A stretch of DNA of 64,000 bases, from positions 248,001-312,000 of the forward strand of contig JAPZLL010000041.1 of the NCBI GenBank assembly GCA_036250225.1. Reading direction: 5' to 3'. Under the pieces are notes generated by a model that was not told the origin of the DNA, made no database searches, and saw only the letters and a program-made list of their open reading frames with translations. Positions 48,397 to 58,964 of the stretch are shown here, in pieces. This DNA is from Cercophora sp. LCS_1 (Eukaryota; Ascomycota; Sordariomycetes; Sordariales; Lasiosphaeriaceae). The first letter of the stretch is position 1. Each line of letters begins with the position of its first letter. A program made the position numbers and the translations under genes.

Positions 48397-49749
48397 CCTT
48401 GTAACAAGAGTCTCCCCTATGGGGGAGAAAGGGATACCTGGGCCCTCGCGGAATGCGGCCAACAGAGCTGTAAGGGTCACATGAGGATGGACACCCAGGG
48501 CGTCTCCACTAGGTAGGGTCAAGTCATGGGAGCTGTCTACCGCTTCGGGGAATGAATGCAATACGGCGGTTGGCGCCCGAATTGGTTCTGCTCCATTGGT
48601 TTTACCCACCAAAAACGCTTGAGGTCTCTAGAATGAATATTAGAGGGCCCCTGTATTGTATTGTCAAGGCTCATCGGGAGGGTAAATGTGTCTTGAGGCC
48701 TTGGTAGCTTGAATTTCTGGTATGGACTTGCTAGGAAGGCACAGCGCATAACCGGGGGCAAAGATGCCGCATGTAGCGCGGGAATCGAACGATTATGACG
48801 CTGGCTGCCAGGTGCACAAGCGAAGATGCAATTCTTACCTTTCCGGTTTAACTTTTATCGGTTTGGAGGAATACCATCACGCTCGTTCCATCCTCTCTAG
48901 ACAAGAGTTTATGTTTTCGTTTCTCGCAGAATTAACATCGCTGTGCCATTGTGATATTTGTTTGCGCTTTTTGTTTGCGCTCTTTGTTTGCACCCGACCT
49001 AGCAGTTGTCCTCCGCTGTGAGAAGCAGAAGCAGAGGATATCACAGCGCCATCCGTCTGGCTAATGTGTGTTTGTTCTCGTCTGCTGACGGAAACTAGGG
49101 CCATGAAGTCATCTGTTGGGAATATACTACCTCCACAATAACTATGCCACGCAACATGAATGAGTCGCTTGCGGCTTGCCAGATCTCGGAGTGAGCCAGA
49201 TCGCTGGGGTTCGCAGGGAGTCGCTCCAGGGTGCAATGAACGGGATTGGTAGTGCCAATAGCACAAACCACCGCTATCAGACCCCGGCGAACTCCTCGGA
49301 GGTCGGTGAATTGACAGGGATTGGCGCCGAGCCCCCGAGCTGGGGCTGCGGCGGGCAAACACATTTTTCTGACTGGAGCTGGAGCCGACAACGGTCTCGA
49401 AAAAATCGCCCATTTACCCATTTCAGACCTCACCGAGCCAACAGGATCCAGATCCCATTGCGGCGACAACCAAGTCCATACGCCGGCACGGCTCCTCTCA
49501 GAGATTTGCCGCGGTTCATTTTCGACGTTGGACGAAATCCTGAGCCGGGAGTGCGGTCGCTGCGGCGATTGTCTTCTTGCATTGCGTCACCTCGAGGTCT
49601 GCTCGATCCTCTGCGTTGACCGGCCATTGACCACGACCCCGAATTGCGACCCCAAGCACTCCGCCGTTTCCTGACAACCTACAAACAAATTCAACCCGTT
49701 CGACAACCTGGCTCTAAAGCTCGACACCCCGGGAGCTGCGGCTGCCCCA
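48397..49749. other. Region upstream of mitoferrin gene
   Basis: About 1.35 kb. Its left part continues the decayed interval and its right part should be the promoter and leader of the mitoferrin gene. A TTTGTTTGCGC-like tandem repeat occurs at about 48,958-48,990. Around 48,767-48,800 the minus strand resembles the 3' half of a tRNA, but no 5' half is present. No intact gene is seen. Confidence 0.45.
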
Positions 49750-51119
49750 ATGGCGCAGCCCAACCTCGAGTCCGAGGACGATTATGAGTATGTTGGCTAT
49801 ACCTCGGCTTGCGCTGGGATATTGGGCCATGGCGACGCTTCTGCCCGCCTCGCGCGACGACGACGGTATCGCCTGCTAATGCCTTGGCAGCTATGAGTCC
49901 CTCCCGCCCAACTTCTCGCTGCTGCAGAACATGGCAGCCGGCGCCTTCGCGGGCATCGCCGAGCACTGTGCCAGTAAGTCTACCCCTCCAATATTTCGCG
50001 CGAGTTCAGTCACCGGTCGGTGATTCCTCGTGGACACCATCGCCAAACCCCCCCTTCTGTACCCGGATCTACTCTAACATGGTATAGTGTACCCTATTGA
50101 TGCGATCAAGGTGGGCATACCGGCGCTCCCGCGCGGCCCACCAATATCACGCTGACACCTTGATAGACTCGCATGCAGATAATCAACCCCTCCCCCTCGG
50201 CCGCATATAACGGAGTTATTCAGGGCACATATCGGATGGCGACAACAGAGGGTATTCTCAGTTTATGGCGCGGCATGTCCAGCGTAGTTGTGGGGGCTGG
50301 TATGTCGGCCATCTTTGCCCATGGAGGGCCATGAGCTAATCACCGTCGGCATAGGCCCGGCCCATGCCGTCTACTTCGCGACATACGAGGCGGTCAAGCA
50401 TGTTATGGGAGGCAACAAGGCAGGCGAGCACCACCCGCTTGCCGCGGCAACGAGTGGTGCCTGCGCTACGATCGCCAGCGATGCGCTGATGAACCCATTT
50501 GACGGTATGCCACTTCTGTGCCCATGCCCCGCGACAGACTACTGACTGCCCGCAGTCATCAAGCAGAGGATGCAGATCCAAAACTCGGCAAAGATCTATC
50601 GCAATGTCTACGACTGCGCGAAATATGTGTACAAGAACGAGGGTCTTTCCGCCTTTTACGTCTCCTACCCCACAACCCTCTCCATGACTGTCCCCTTCAC
50701 AGCCCTTCAGTTCCTCGCCTACGAGTCAATCTCAACCTGGATGAACCCCACCAAGAAGTACGATCCTCTTACCCACTGCCTGGCTGGTGCGGTGGGTGGT
50801 GGTTTTGCTGCCGCCCTGACTACCCCGATGGATGTCATCAAGACCATGCTCCAGACCCGCGGAAGTGCGCAGGATGCTGAGCTTAGAACGGTCAATGGGT
50901 TTACAGCCGGCTGCCGGTTACTCTACCGGAGAGAGGGTGCCCGGGGCTTCTTCAAGGGTGTTGGGCCCAGAGTGTTGACGACCATGCCAAGCACTGCCAT
51001 CTGCTGGTCGGCCTACGAGGCTTCAAAGTTTGTGATCACGGCATCTAACTTGATATTTTGTGCTAACTGTGTTTTCTAGGGCCTACTTCATCCGCCAAAA
51101 CGACTCTGCAGTCGCTTGA
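49750..51119 (+). CDS. mrs4: Mitochondrial iron carrier, mitoferrin (MRS3/MRS4)
   Basis: Seven exons (49750-49787, 49891-49973, 50088-50110, 50167-50299, 50355-50504, 50556-51027, 51080-51119) join in frame to 312 residues, the usual carrier length. The three tandem carrier repeats each show the Px[D/E]xx[K/R] signature: YPIDAIKTR, NPFDVIKQR and TPMDVIKTM. They are accompanied by GILSLWRGM, GLSAFYVSY and GARGFFKGV. Features such as MAAGAFAGIAEHCAMYPID, PAHAVYFATYE and SYPTTLSMTVPFTALQF point to the MRS3/4 branch of the SLC25 family, which brings ferrous iron across the inner membrane for heme and iron-sulfur cluster synthesis. Exon 3 is a 23-nt microexon covering the first signature; it is needed to restore AMYPIDAIK. 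The last exon encodes only a short tail. The start MAQPNLESEDDYDYESLPPN precedes the first membrane helix directly. Confidence 0.93.
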
Positions 51120-52152
51120 AAAGGATCATCAAGCGCTGATTGATCCATGTGCCAGGGGCTTCCTGCCTACGAGGCCACTGCAGTGGCCAGCACATTCATG
51201 GTTGACGAGGGCGTGCATCCCTTGCCGAGATTCGTCAATGCGTTTGAGCACGCGTGGGGATACACTAGTCCGCCCTCGTTCGAATGGAAGGGAACTCGAT
51301 GCGGCCAGCCTTTCCGGCAAAGCCTCGTCGAATACAAGCGGCGTGTTCGCCGGCATCCTTGTACATATAATACCGTCGTCGCCTCCCGGGTTTGAAGAGT
51401 GGGGGTGGCTGCATTGAACAACACGGACATGATTGACTAGATTTTGTCGAGCGGCGTTTTTTTGTGTGGTTACCTCGTTTTGGCGGCTCGGGTCTAAATT
51501 GGGTGGGTTCGATCCATCTTCCTAGCGATTTGTGTATCAACATGCTCAAGTGGTCTCCCCTCGAACCACGAAAGTCAATGCGTGTGGTGAAATGCTGGCT
51601 GGGAAAAGGAAATCCTACGCGAGATGTCTGGTCAAGAATCCTGTCAACCAATTAGCCTCGCGCGCTGCCGGCTGAGGTTACTACGCGGCTGAGAGCATCC
51701 CCACGAATGCAACCATGTTTGGGGAAAACCGAACTGACGTCCGAACACCGGAGCGCCAACTGTCCCTTTTTGAGTAGGGGTGAAGCTACAGGCGAGCGCT
51801 AAGATGCGGGTTTGCTGAAATATGGTTTCAGGAGGGGTTGAGCAGGCTGGTTCGGCACGACTTGCCCGCCAGTTATGATTTGCTCCAAAGCTTCTCAAGC
51901 ACAACTGCCTTGATGTTGACTGTTTGATCCTCTCTGTTGTTTGCTGTTTGCTGCTTGTTGATTACTCCCACGAACACAGCGACGATAAAGATACACAGAT
52001 CCCGCGATGCAATACGGATTCAAAATCGACAAGTCTTCTGCTCCTAGCAGTGCCATATACCTGGCTTCTGAACACCTAAACTCCCCCATGCAGTAGCAGC
52101 AGCAACTAAATTTACCAATCCAACGACTACCATCCCCTCAACGCTCCTCTTC
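51120..52152. other. Convergent intergenic region between mitoferrin and DnaJ genes
   Basis: About 1 kb between convergent genes. Frames are short and without domains. Short TTTGCTG-type direct repeats occur at 51,936-51,955. It should contain both 3' UTRs. Confidence 0.5.
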
Positions 52153-53766
52153 CTAAAACCCGAAACCACCTCCGGGGAAACCACCTCCACTCCTGAAGTG
52201 GAACTGCTGGCCTCCGCCCTGTTGGAACATGAAGGGATGGCCGCCACCAAACGGATGCCCTCCGCCTGGGAAGCCCTGTTGCTCTTGGCTGTTCGGGTCG
52301 TCGCCGCGGTCAAACCGTGCGCGGAGCTCGGGGTCGATAAGTACCTCGTATGCCTCATTGATCTGTGCCATCTTCTTCTCGGCATCCTCCTTGGTAAGCC
52401 CCTGCTTGGCCGCCTTGTCCGGGTGGTGGACCTTGGTCAGCTTGCGATACGCGGACTTGATCTGGCGCTCGTCAGCATCCTTCGCGACGCCGAGAACCTT
52501 GTAGTAATCCTTTGTCTTGGAGCGCTTGAGAGCGATCTGGGCTTCGCGGAGGAGGTTCTCGACTACTTGCGCCTTGCCTTCGGGGACGTTCTCTTGTGCT
52601 TTTTGGTAGGTTGCGATGGCGGCGTCGTATTCTTCGGCGTCGAGTTGGGTCTTTGCCGTGTGGAGGAGGCCGTAGAAAGAGTTGGGGTCGAGCGTGAGGG
52701 ATTCAGTGCAGTATTCTTTGGCCTTTTTGCTGGATGACTGGAGGGCGTTAACAGGCAAGGTAACAGGAGTAGTTGTGGGAATACTTGCCTCGAAGTAGGC
52801 TTGACATGCGAGAGTCACGAGACGGGAGACCAGGGTATCGGTTGCTGAGGAGGGGATAGTGTCGTCTGATCGGAGCTCGGCCACCTGGTCCTTGACCTCC
52901 TTGATCAGGCCATCGCCTTCTGAGGTGGGGACGAGCTGTCGAGCCGCTGTTGTGGGCTGCCCCTTCTCCAACGCCTTGAGAACCTTCTGGAGCGCTTTGT
53001 TGATGGCCTTCTCCTGGTTGAGGAGCTTCCTGCACCTCTTAGAATCTGGATCGGACTGTAGGCACTTGCGAATGGCTGCCATACCCTCCTCCAAGTCGCC
53101 AAGTGCATAGAAGTAAACGGCGGAGATCTTGACGTGAGGTGAGGTATCCCCCGGTTTCATCTGTAAGACGTGCTGAAGATCTGCGATGCCCCTGATTGCG
53201 TGGCCACTCTCAAAATTGCACTTCGCGCGCAGTTCTCGCAACCCCAGCGCTCGATTGGCGATCTTGATGGCCTCGCCCGCATGCTCCGAGCACTCCTCCC
53301 ACTTCCCAGCTTTCGCAGCTGCTTCGGCGAGGGTGGCAGCGCCCTTAGCCTCTTGAAGGGCCGCAAGCTCCTCATCTTTCCTCGCCAAAATGTATTGCTC
53401 CTTCGCTGCATCCCAATCACCAGTACGTGCCTTAATGCGGCCAAGCTGCGCATGGGCGCCCTCAAAGCCAGGCTTGATCGAGAGGACCTTGTTAAAGTCC
53501 TCGGTCGCTTGGGTTGTGCGGCCCAGGGAGAGGTAGGTGGTGGCTCGCTTGAAGAAGGTCAGATAATTATTTGGGTCCTTCGCGATAGCGGCATCATAGA
53601 AGACAAGCGCATCGTTCGTCTGGCCTCTGGAGAGGTGCTGTTGAGCGGACTCGAGGAGCTTGTTGATGGGCAGATCGGTGGGGATGTCAGAGGCGGATAT
53701 GGCGGCGACAAGCGACGGTGAGGTCGAGAGGATGCCAGCCGCAAAGGCCAGTGCGGGAAGACGCAT
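52153..53766 (-). CDS. ER co-chaperone with TPR repeats and J domain (P58IPK/DNAJC3 type)
   Basis: A single exon of 537 residues. The N-terminus [18 protein letters not shown] is a cleavable signal peptide ending near VAAI. About nine TPR-like helix pairs follow (residues ~35-400, e.g. [26 protein letters not shown] in pattern, [18 protein letters not shown]). A J domain lies at about 418-485 with DYYKVLGV, the catalytic HPD in VHHPDKAAK, and [16 protein letters not shown]. The end is Gly/Phe-rich ([11 protein letters not shown], ending GFGF). This is the layout of metazoan P58IPK/DNAJC3 and of the fungal ER proteins usually called DnaJ and TPR domain protein. The TPRs hold unfolded lumenal substrate and the J domain stimulates the Hsp70 BiP. 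There is no C-terminal HDEL-like retrieval signal. It is divergent from GAR1 with 739 bp between the starts. Confidence 0.93.
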   Translation of the reverse strand: MRLPALAFAAGILSTSPSLVAAISASDIPTDLPINKLLESAQQHLSRGQTNDALVFYDAAIAKDPNNYLTFFKRATTYLSLGRTTQATEDFNKVLSIKPGFEGAHAQLGRIKARTGDWDAAKEQYILARKDEELAALQEAKGAATLAEAAAKAGKWEECSEHAGEAIKIANRALGLRELRAKCNFESGHAIRGIADLQHVLQMKPGDTSPHVKISAVYFYALGDLEEGMAAIRKCLQSDPDSKRCRKLLNQEKAINKALQKVLKALEKGQPTTAARQLVPTSEGDGLIKEVKDQVAELRSDDTIPSSATDTLVSRLVTLACQAYFEASIPTTTPVTLPVNALQSSSKKAKEYCTESLTLDPNSFYGLLHTAKTQLDAEEYDAAIATYQKAQENVPEGKAQVVENLLREAQIALKRSKTKDYYKVLGVAKDADERQIKSAYRKLTKVHHPDKAAKQGLTKEDAEKKMAQINEAYEVLIDPELRARFDRGDDPNSQEQQGFPGGGHPFGGGHPFMFQQGGGQQFHFRSGGGFPGGGFGF

Positions 53767-54505
53767 GGTGGCAGAAAGCGAAAGAACTATTTAAAGACGA
53801 GGAAACAGAAGGGCTGGTTAGGCCGATGATTTTGAAGAAGTTGGTGCGATTATCTTCATGAGGTCCAGGCACAACGAGTGAATAGGATGCTGGGTGGTCA
53901 AAGTTGGTTGGCCAGAAGGAACAACTTGGCCTTTCCTTTATTGACCCGACGTTGGATCGTGAGGACACTTTGAGGGCGCGGCTGAGCCCCGCGATCATTC
54001 AAGGCGGCCCCAGAAGAAACAATCTGGCCTTCCGCCCTATCGGGAGGCTTGGCTCGGAGGCTCAGGTACCAAGGTACTTTTATGCAGCACCGACAAAGAG
54101 CTAAACGGACTGTGGCTCTCGGCAGCTAACCCTTGTCATTCAAACACCGCTCGCTCGGTCTCGTCTTTTCCTCGAGAGAAACTCGAATTCACTAACCAGT
54201 CTTAGATGTAGCTTTAGTAGGAGATGCCTTCAGTCTCGAAATAGAATGCAGCAAGCAGCATAGGCGCGATTATTGGAACGCCATAACGTGACAAGTGACA
54301 TCGGGAGGCTGGAGAAGGTGGGGCAGCGCTGCTGCAGCTAGCGGCAAAATAATTGACCGCCTTGACAAAAAAAAATATTCCCACCTAGCAAGCGCAGACC
54401 ATCCGAGAGCTTGCCGGCGACGAAGACAAAATCGGCGTCGCGTCTCGCACCACTCTCCGAATCCAACCAAACTCACCGCGTCAATCGATATTTTTCTAAC
54501 TAATC
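53767..54505. promoter_or_regulatory. Divergent promoter region DnaJ/TPR gene - GAR1
   Basis: A 739-bp region between two start codons facing away from each other. It includes a GGTACC palindrome followed by a near-repeat (54065-54077), about 430 bp from the GAR1 start, and an A run near 54,367. No established unfolded-protein-response element was confidently identified by eye. Confidence 0.5.
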
Positions 54506-55234
54506 ATGTCTTTCCGCGGCGGCGCTTCTCGTGGTCGCGGCGGCTTCGGCGGCGGTGGCCGTGGTGGTGCGCATCACCCTTCCCTCCACAAGGACAATTG
54601 ACTGACAATGGCTGCGATTCAGGTCGCGGTGGCTTCCAGCAGCGTGACGTGGGCCCTCCTGCCCAGGTCTTGGAGATGGGCAAGTTTGTCCACGCATGCG
54701 AGGGAGAGATGGTGTGCGAGAGCATCAACCCCAAGATCCCCCACTTCAACGCACCGATCTACCTTGAGAACAAGGTGCTTTCCCCCCCGCTGTTCTACTA
54801 TTATCACACGCACACGCAGTACTGACACACCCTAGACGTCTATCGGCAAAGTTGACGAGATTCTCGGCCCCCTGAACCAGGTCTACTTTACGATCAAACC
54901 CTCTGAGGGCATCCAGGCCGGCTCGTTCAAGCCGGGCGACAAGTTCTACATTGCCGGCGAAAAGCTCCTTCCCCTCGAGAAGTTTCTCCCCAAGCCTAAG
55001 CCCCCGCCGAATGCCCCCAAGGTCAAGAAGCCGCGCGGCGGCGGTGGTATGCGTGGCGGACGCGGCGGCCCCCGTGGCGGCAGAGGTGGTTTCGGCGGCT
55101 CAAGAGGTGGTGGTAGCTTCGGCCGCGGCGGTGGCCGTGGTGGTGGTGCGCCGCGTGGCAGAGGCGGATTCAGCGGCTCCGGTGGTTTCTCTCGGGGCAG
55201 AGGTGGCGGTGGCCGCGGCCGTGGTGGCTACTAA
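54506..55234 (+). CDS. GAR1: H/ACA ribonucleoprotein subunit GAR1
   Basis: Three exons (54506-54566, 54623-54774, 54836-55234) give 203 residues. A Gly/Arg-rich N-terminal tail ([12 protein letters not shown]) precedes the conserved core, with [32 protein letters not shown] and, after the splice, [19 protein letters not shown] and [22 protein letters not shown] second, long RGG tail (residues ~130-203) ends the protein. This is the complete Gar1 layout with two RGG regions. Gar1 is a nucleolar core component of the H/ACA snoRNP, which guides pseudouridylation of rRNA, and binds the Cbf5 catalytic subunit. The first exon ends inside the RGG tail, where near-identical GGT triplets leave the exact donor uncertain by a few bases. 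The tail DNA is a GC-rich GGC/GGT repeat. Confidence 0.95.
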
Positions 55235-55567
55235 GGTGCCTACCTCGGACCGTGTGGTTTGGAGCTTCATCGACTTGCGCATACCTAGCCCATCATCCGT
55301 GCATCGCGGCGAGTGTCTCGACAGAGTATGGAGTTATAAGATGTCTGGAATCTGGGCTGGCTGAACCGGCGTTATGGCAGGGTTTTGGGATTGTTTTTCT
55401 GCTTTCAGAATGGTCTCGAGGAGACTTTCTATGTACATGAAAAATGCAAGGGCAGGCAGGTCTGAAACTGCCTCACAAGTATCGGCATATCTTGAACCCG
55501 TTATCGCTATGCTGTCGTCCCGGTGGGGCAGATGCTTCTTGACACAGCGCATCCTCGGAGCATGAAC
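55235..55567. other. Convergent 3' region GAR1 / MFS transporter
   Basis: About 330 bp between convergent stop codons. It should contain both 3' UTRs. No coding content is seen. Confidence 0.55.
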
Positions 55568-58117
55568 TCACCTACCGCCTCCAGCAAGCTGGGGCCCTGC
55601 GCTTCGTCGATATGAACTTTGCACCAGGAAACACAGAGCAAGGAGAACACCGAGCCCACCGATGCCAGTGCCAAAGTATTGAGCAGCCCGGAAACCCAGC
55701 ATGGGATTCTCCATGTTGTAGTTGATTTGCTGACTGGGTTAGCCTGCTGACGAACAACGACATGTTCCTAGACGTACTGTCTCAACCGTAGCAGCTATAC
55801 CGAGAGCAATGGAAATGCTTTGTTTGGATCAGTTCTGCCGTATGGGACATGGAAGGAAACCTACGAGTAGTTAACCGTGGTCACAACCAGGCTCGCCGCG
55901 ATCCCCTTCACGGAACCAATGTCAGCTTAGCTTGTGTCATGTTGCTCAATCAACCTACTTGGTGCTCTTTGGCGACGCTGTTACTCATAAGAATGGTAGC
56001 CTGGAAACCCGTCAGCAAGCTGATCTTTTTAACTTCAAGGGGGTTAATCACTGCCGGGTTGCTCATGTCCATCCCCTACGCCGCTGTGAGCTGTTGTTCA
56101 GGAGGTAGGTTTGGATATACGTACGAAAGGCATGATTAAGATGCCAAAGAAGGTGTTGAGCCAGTAGATCTGCCAGACAGGCGCCGTGGCGAGCAGAATG
56201 CTCCCGATCAAGAAAGCACACATGGATATCAGCATAACCCAATGCGGCTTCACCCTCGACATTAGGAATCCCGCCAGGATACTTGCCGCGAGACCGGTGA
56301 TGGGGCTGCCAAGATTATCAGCAGCCAAGCGATTCCCATGCCAACAAAGAACTTACGCCGGCAACAATCCAACCGAAGCCATCAGCGGCGACCAGCCCCT
56401 AAGCGTTTCCATCAAGTAAACAAGGTAATAAAGCCAGACGCTAAAACACGCCCAGCCAGCTCCTGTGCATCCCAAAACAAAATTGGCCGTGGCATCCATC
56501 GAGGAAATGGGAATCAAGGGATACCTTGCCCTCCGCTCGTACCAAACAAACACCAAGAGCATCATCATGCCGATGATCAGGATGAAGTAGGTATACGGCG
56601 TCCCCCACGACACAATCGGCGCCTGATTAAAAGCAAAGTTAAAGAGAATCAATCCCGTAACGCCTAGCAGCATGCCCCAACCGTCAAGGCGCTCCCACAG
56701 CCCCGACGGCACCCCCTTGCCCTCTCTCAGGGGCTGAAGCACCGGTAGCTCCGGCGTCGGCAAAATTACAACGCTCGTCGCAGCAAGCAAAAGACAGACA
56801 ATTGCGGTTATCCAAAACGCCCACGACCAACCCGCCCTCTCAGCGAGCAGACTTGAGAAAATGGCCCCCATAACGAACCCAAACGGCGCGCTCGCCCCGA
56901 AAAGACACATCACCACTGCAAGAGAAGCGTTAGCCCAGCTGCCCGCTTTGTATCCCCAAACACTTACTATTCTTCCTCACTCCGGGTTTATAAACCCTTC
57001 CCATCAGAGCCTGTCCATTGGGCACCAACAACGCCGGGCCAATGCCCTGCAAACCCCGACAAACACAAAAAAATACCGTACCCCGGCGCCCCTCGCCCAC
57101 TCTCGCAAACCCCGCCACCAAACTCCAAACAGCAAACCACACCCACCCCATGACAAAAACCCTCTTGTGCCCAAACAAGTCCCCCAGCCTACCCGAGGGT
57201 AACACAAAGGTCGCGCTCGTCAGGCTGTAGGCGGCGCTATACCAGGCCACGTCGCCCGCCGCACCCTCGGGGAAACTCGCCGCGATGATCCCCGCAGGGA
57301 GGAGGGCTTGCGCCAGACCTGCCAGCATCATGGCTTGGGCAAGACAGATGAGGAGTACAAAGAGGACTTCGTGGAAGGGAGTGAAGCAAGCCGGTCTTGT
57401 GGAGGGTGCGGCGGGGGCCATGGGAAGGGCGGGAAGGGGTCGGCGGCGAGGGAGGTACCCGGAGGAGATAGATGAGGCCGGGTAAAGAGGGGGAGAGTCC
57501 GAGACATGGTGTGTTGTTGTCACGGGCTTGTTTGCTGATGGGGATACCGGTTGGCGCCGGCGTTGAGAGCGGAGGTTCGAGGTGTATTCTTGGGCAGCGT
57601 GGGGGCGGGAGTGGGAGCGGTTGGAGCGATGAGACGGTGAGGTCGGGGGGGCGGTGCGGATGGTTGGAAGGATGATGGACGGAACGGTCGAGGCGGGAAA
57701 GACGGTTGTGGAGGATGGAATGGAGGAGGCCGTGGGGTTTTGGCGGCCGATAAGGCTCCGGTTGGAGATGCTGGGGAGGGCATCCTGTCGCGTGTGGTGA
57801 CGGCGGTTTGGCCCGGGGGGCTCTGGCAGTGGCCTCCGGGTGAGAGGGCGAGCGGTAGAATCGGAGGTGGCGACAGAGTGTTCCCAAGTTGGGGTTGCTC
57901 CCAAAATTGGAGGAGAATCGACATCGTGGCGTCCTGCCTGTCGAGGGGTGGCGGATGGTCGTTCGTGCGGTCGTGGGTCTTGCAGACTGAAGCGGCCGGA
58001 TGCCACCTCGCGGGCTTGGAGCTGTCGCTTGAAGGATTCGGTCGCAATCACCATGGCGTCTGCTGCCCGTTGGAGAGCCTCGGCCGCGTCCAGTGAGGTT
58101 GAGCTGCGCTGGGACAT
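55568..58117 (-). CDS. MFS transporter (DHA14/ATR1-like) with long cytosolic N-terminus
   Basis: Eight exons in transcription order: 58117-56968, 56915-56357, 56305-56125, 56075-56052, 56000-55959, 55905-55865, 55817-55778, 55729-55568. They join in frame to 732 residues. Residues 1-240 are a disordered Ser/Pro/Arg-rich region, unusually long for this family. The transporter proper starts at FHEVLFVLLICLAQAMML. It has motif A GRLGDLFGHKRVF in the loop after helix 2, and RGLQGIGPALLVPNGQALMGR, which is the motif-B/C-like signature of 14-helix drug:proton antiporters. Late exons carry APVWQIYWLNTFFGILIMPFGMDMS and AKEHQGIAASLV, a conserved DHA14/ATR1-AMF1 pattern. Family members export drugs or move ammonium or borate; substrate here is unknown. 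The 51-nt intron 56001-56051 is in frame with no stop and is called from its CTGAC branch point and from the conserved join PAATILMSNSVAKEHQ. Confidence 0.85.
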
Positions 58118-58964
58118 TGTTGCCCTCCTGACTTCTGGACAAGATTACGGAAGAAGTCTGTCGCGGTTCCCAGCAAACAGAACCCCGAGTCCAACTGGTG
58201 GGTGATATGGGAAGTACACCGTTTGTGTGGGCTACGAGGTTGGCCGTTCTCACTGTGGCTGGGAAGAAAGACCCCATGGGCTTGAGCGGGACGACGGTTG
58301 GGCACAGAGGGGGACAACACCGGTTTCTGGTCAGCCCTGAGAGTCACAAACTGCATGCTCCGAGTCAATCCGCCGCACGGGGGTCTGGGAATTGATGATG
58401 CGAGCCATGACTGGGGTTGGTAGTCAGGTGCGTGCCGGCTTAGGACAAAACGAGGGTTGGCAAAGTGCCCATGGCTGCTTAAGGTTTGGCCGATCCCAAA
58501 TAGCCCAGCGTGTTCTCGATATCTTACCTTACTAACTGGCACCGTTGCTGTGGAAATGATGTTAGTTGGCCTCGCTCTAGGGTGGCGTCGTTGAAGCCGG
58601 AGGCGGCTGGGATATAAACGTACTCTCGAAATTGCGGCCCAAGTAGTACACCGGGAGGTTGTCCGCCCCCTTCCGAGCGTTCTCGTGATAGTTACTACTA
58701 CATCATTGACGAAAAACCACTCTCGATGGCATCCATGCTATGAAAATGTTCAGCATTCTATTTAAGAACCTGTAATGCCCTACAATATACACGACCCATG
58801 TCTCCCAAACTCCGCAAATTGCTTTCCCGCCTGCGATCAGGCCGCAGTGGCTCGAACCCGACAAACTCGAGCCTCCCTGTTGCCAATGAAATTCAAACGG
58901 CAGCGGGATAGCTAGCCGCGTAAAAGCCGGTAGGGGCACGCTGAGGAAAGAAAACTGAAAAATA
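58118..58964. other. Intergenic region between SLM1-like and MFS genes
   Basis: About 850 bp between two minus-strand genes. It should contain the MFS promoter and leader and the SLM1-like 3' UTR. No recognisable gene or repeat is present. Confidence 0.5.

Noticed and set aside
48767..48830. tRNA-like 3' half on the minus strand (TTCGATTCCCGC followed by an acceptor-like GCTACAT)
   Set aside because: No matching 5' acceptor strand, D arm or proper anticodon arm can be folded in the adjacent sequence; at best it is a tRNA fragment in a decayed region.
57237..58277. Alternate-frame 346-codon ORF over the MFS N-terminal exon
   Set aside because: Pro/Ser-rich shadow; the other frame continues into the transporter with conserved motifs and correct splice phase.
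58845..58870. GGGTTCGAGCC-like box B on the minus strand
   Set aside because: T-stem pairing fails and no A box lies at the right distance.
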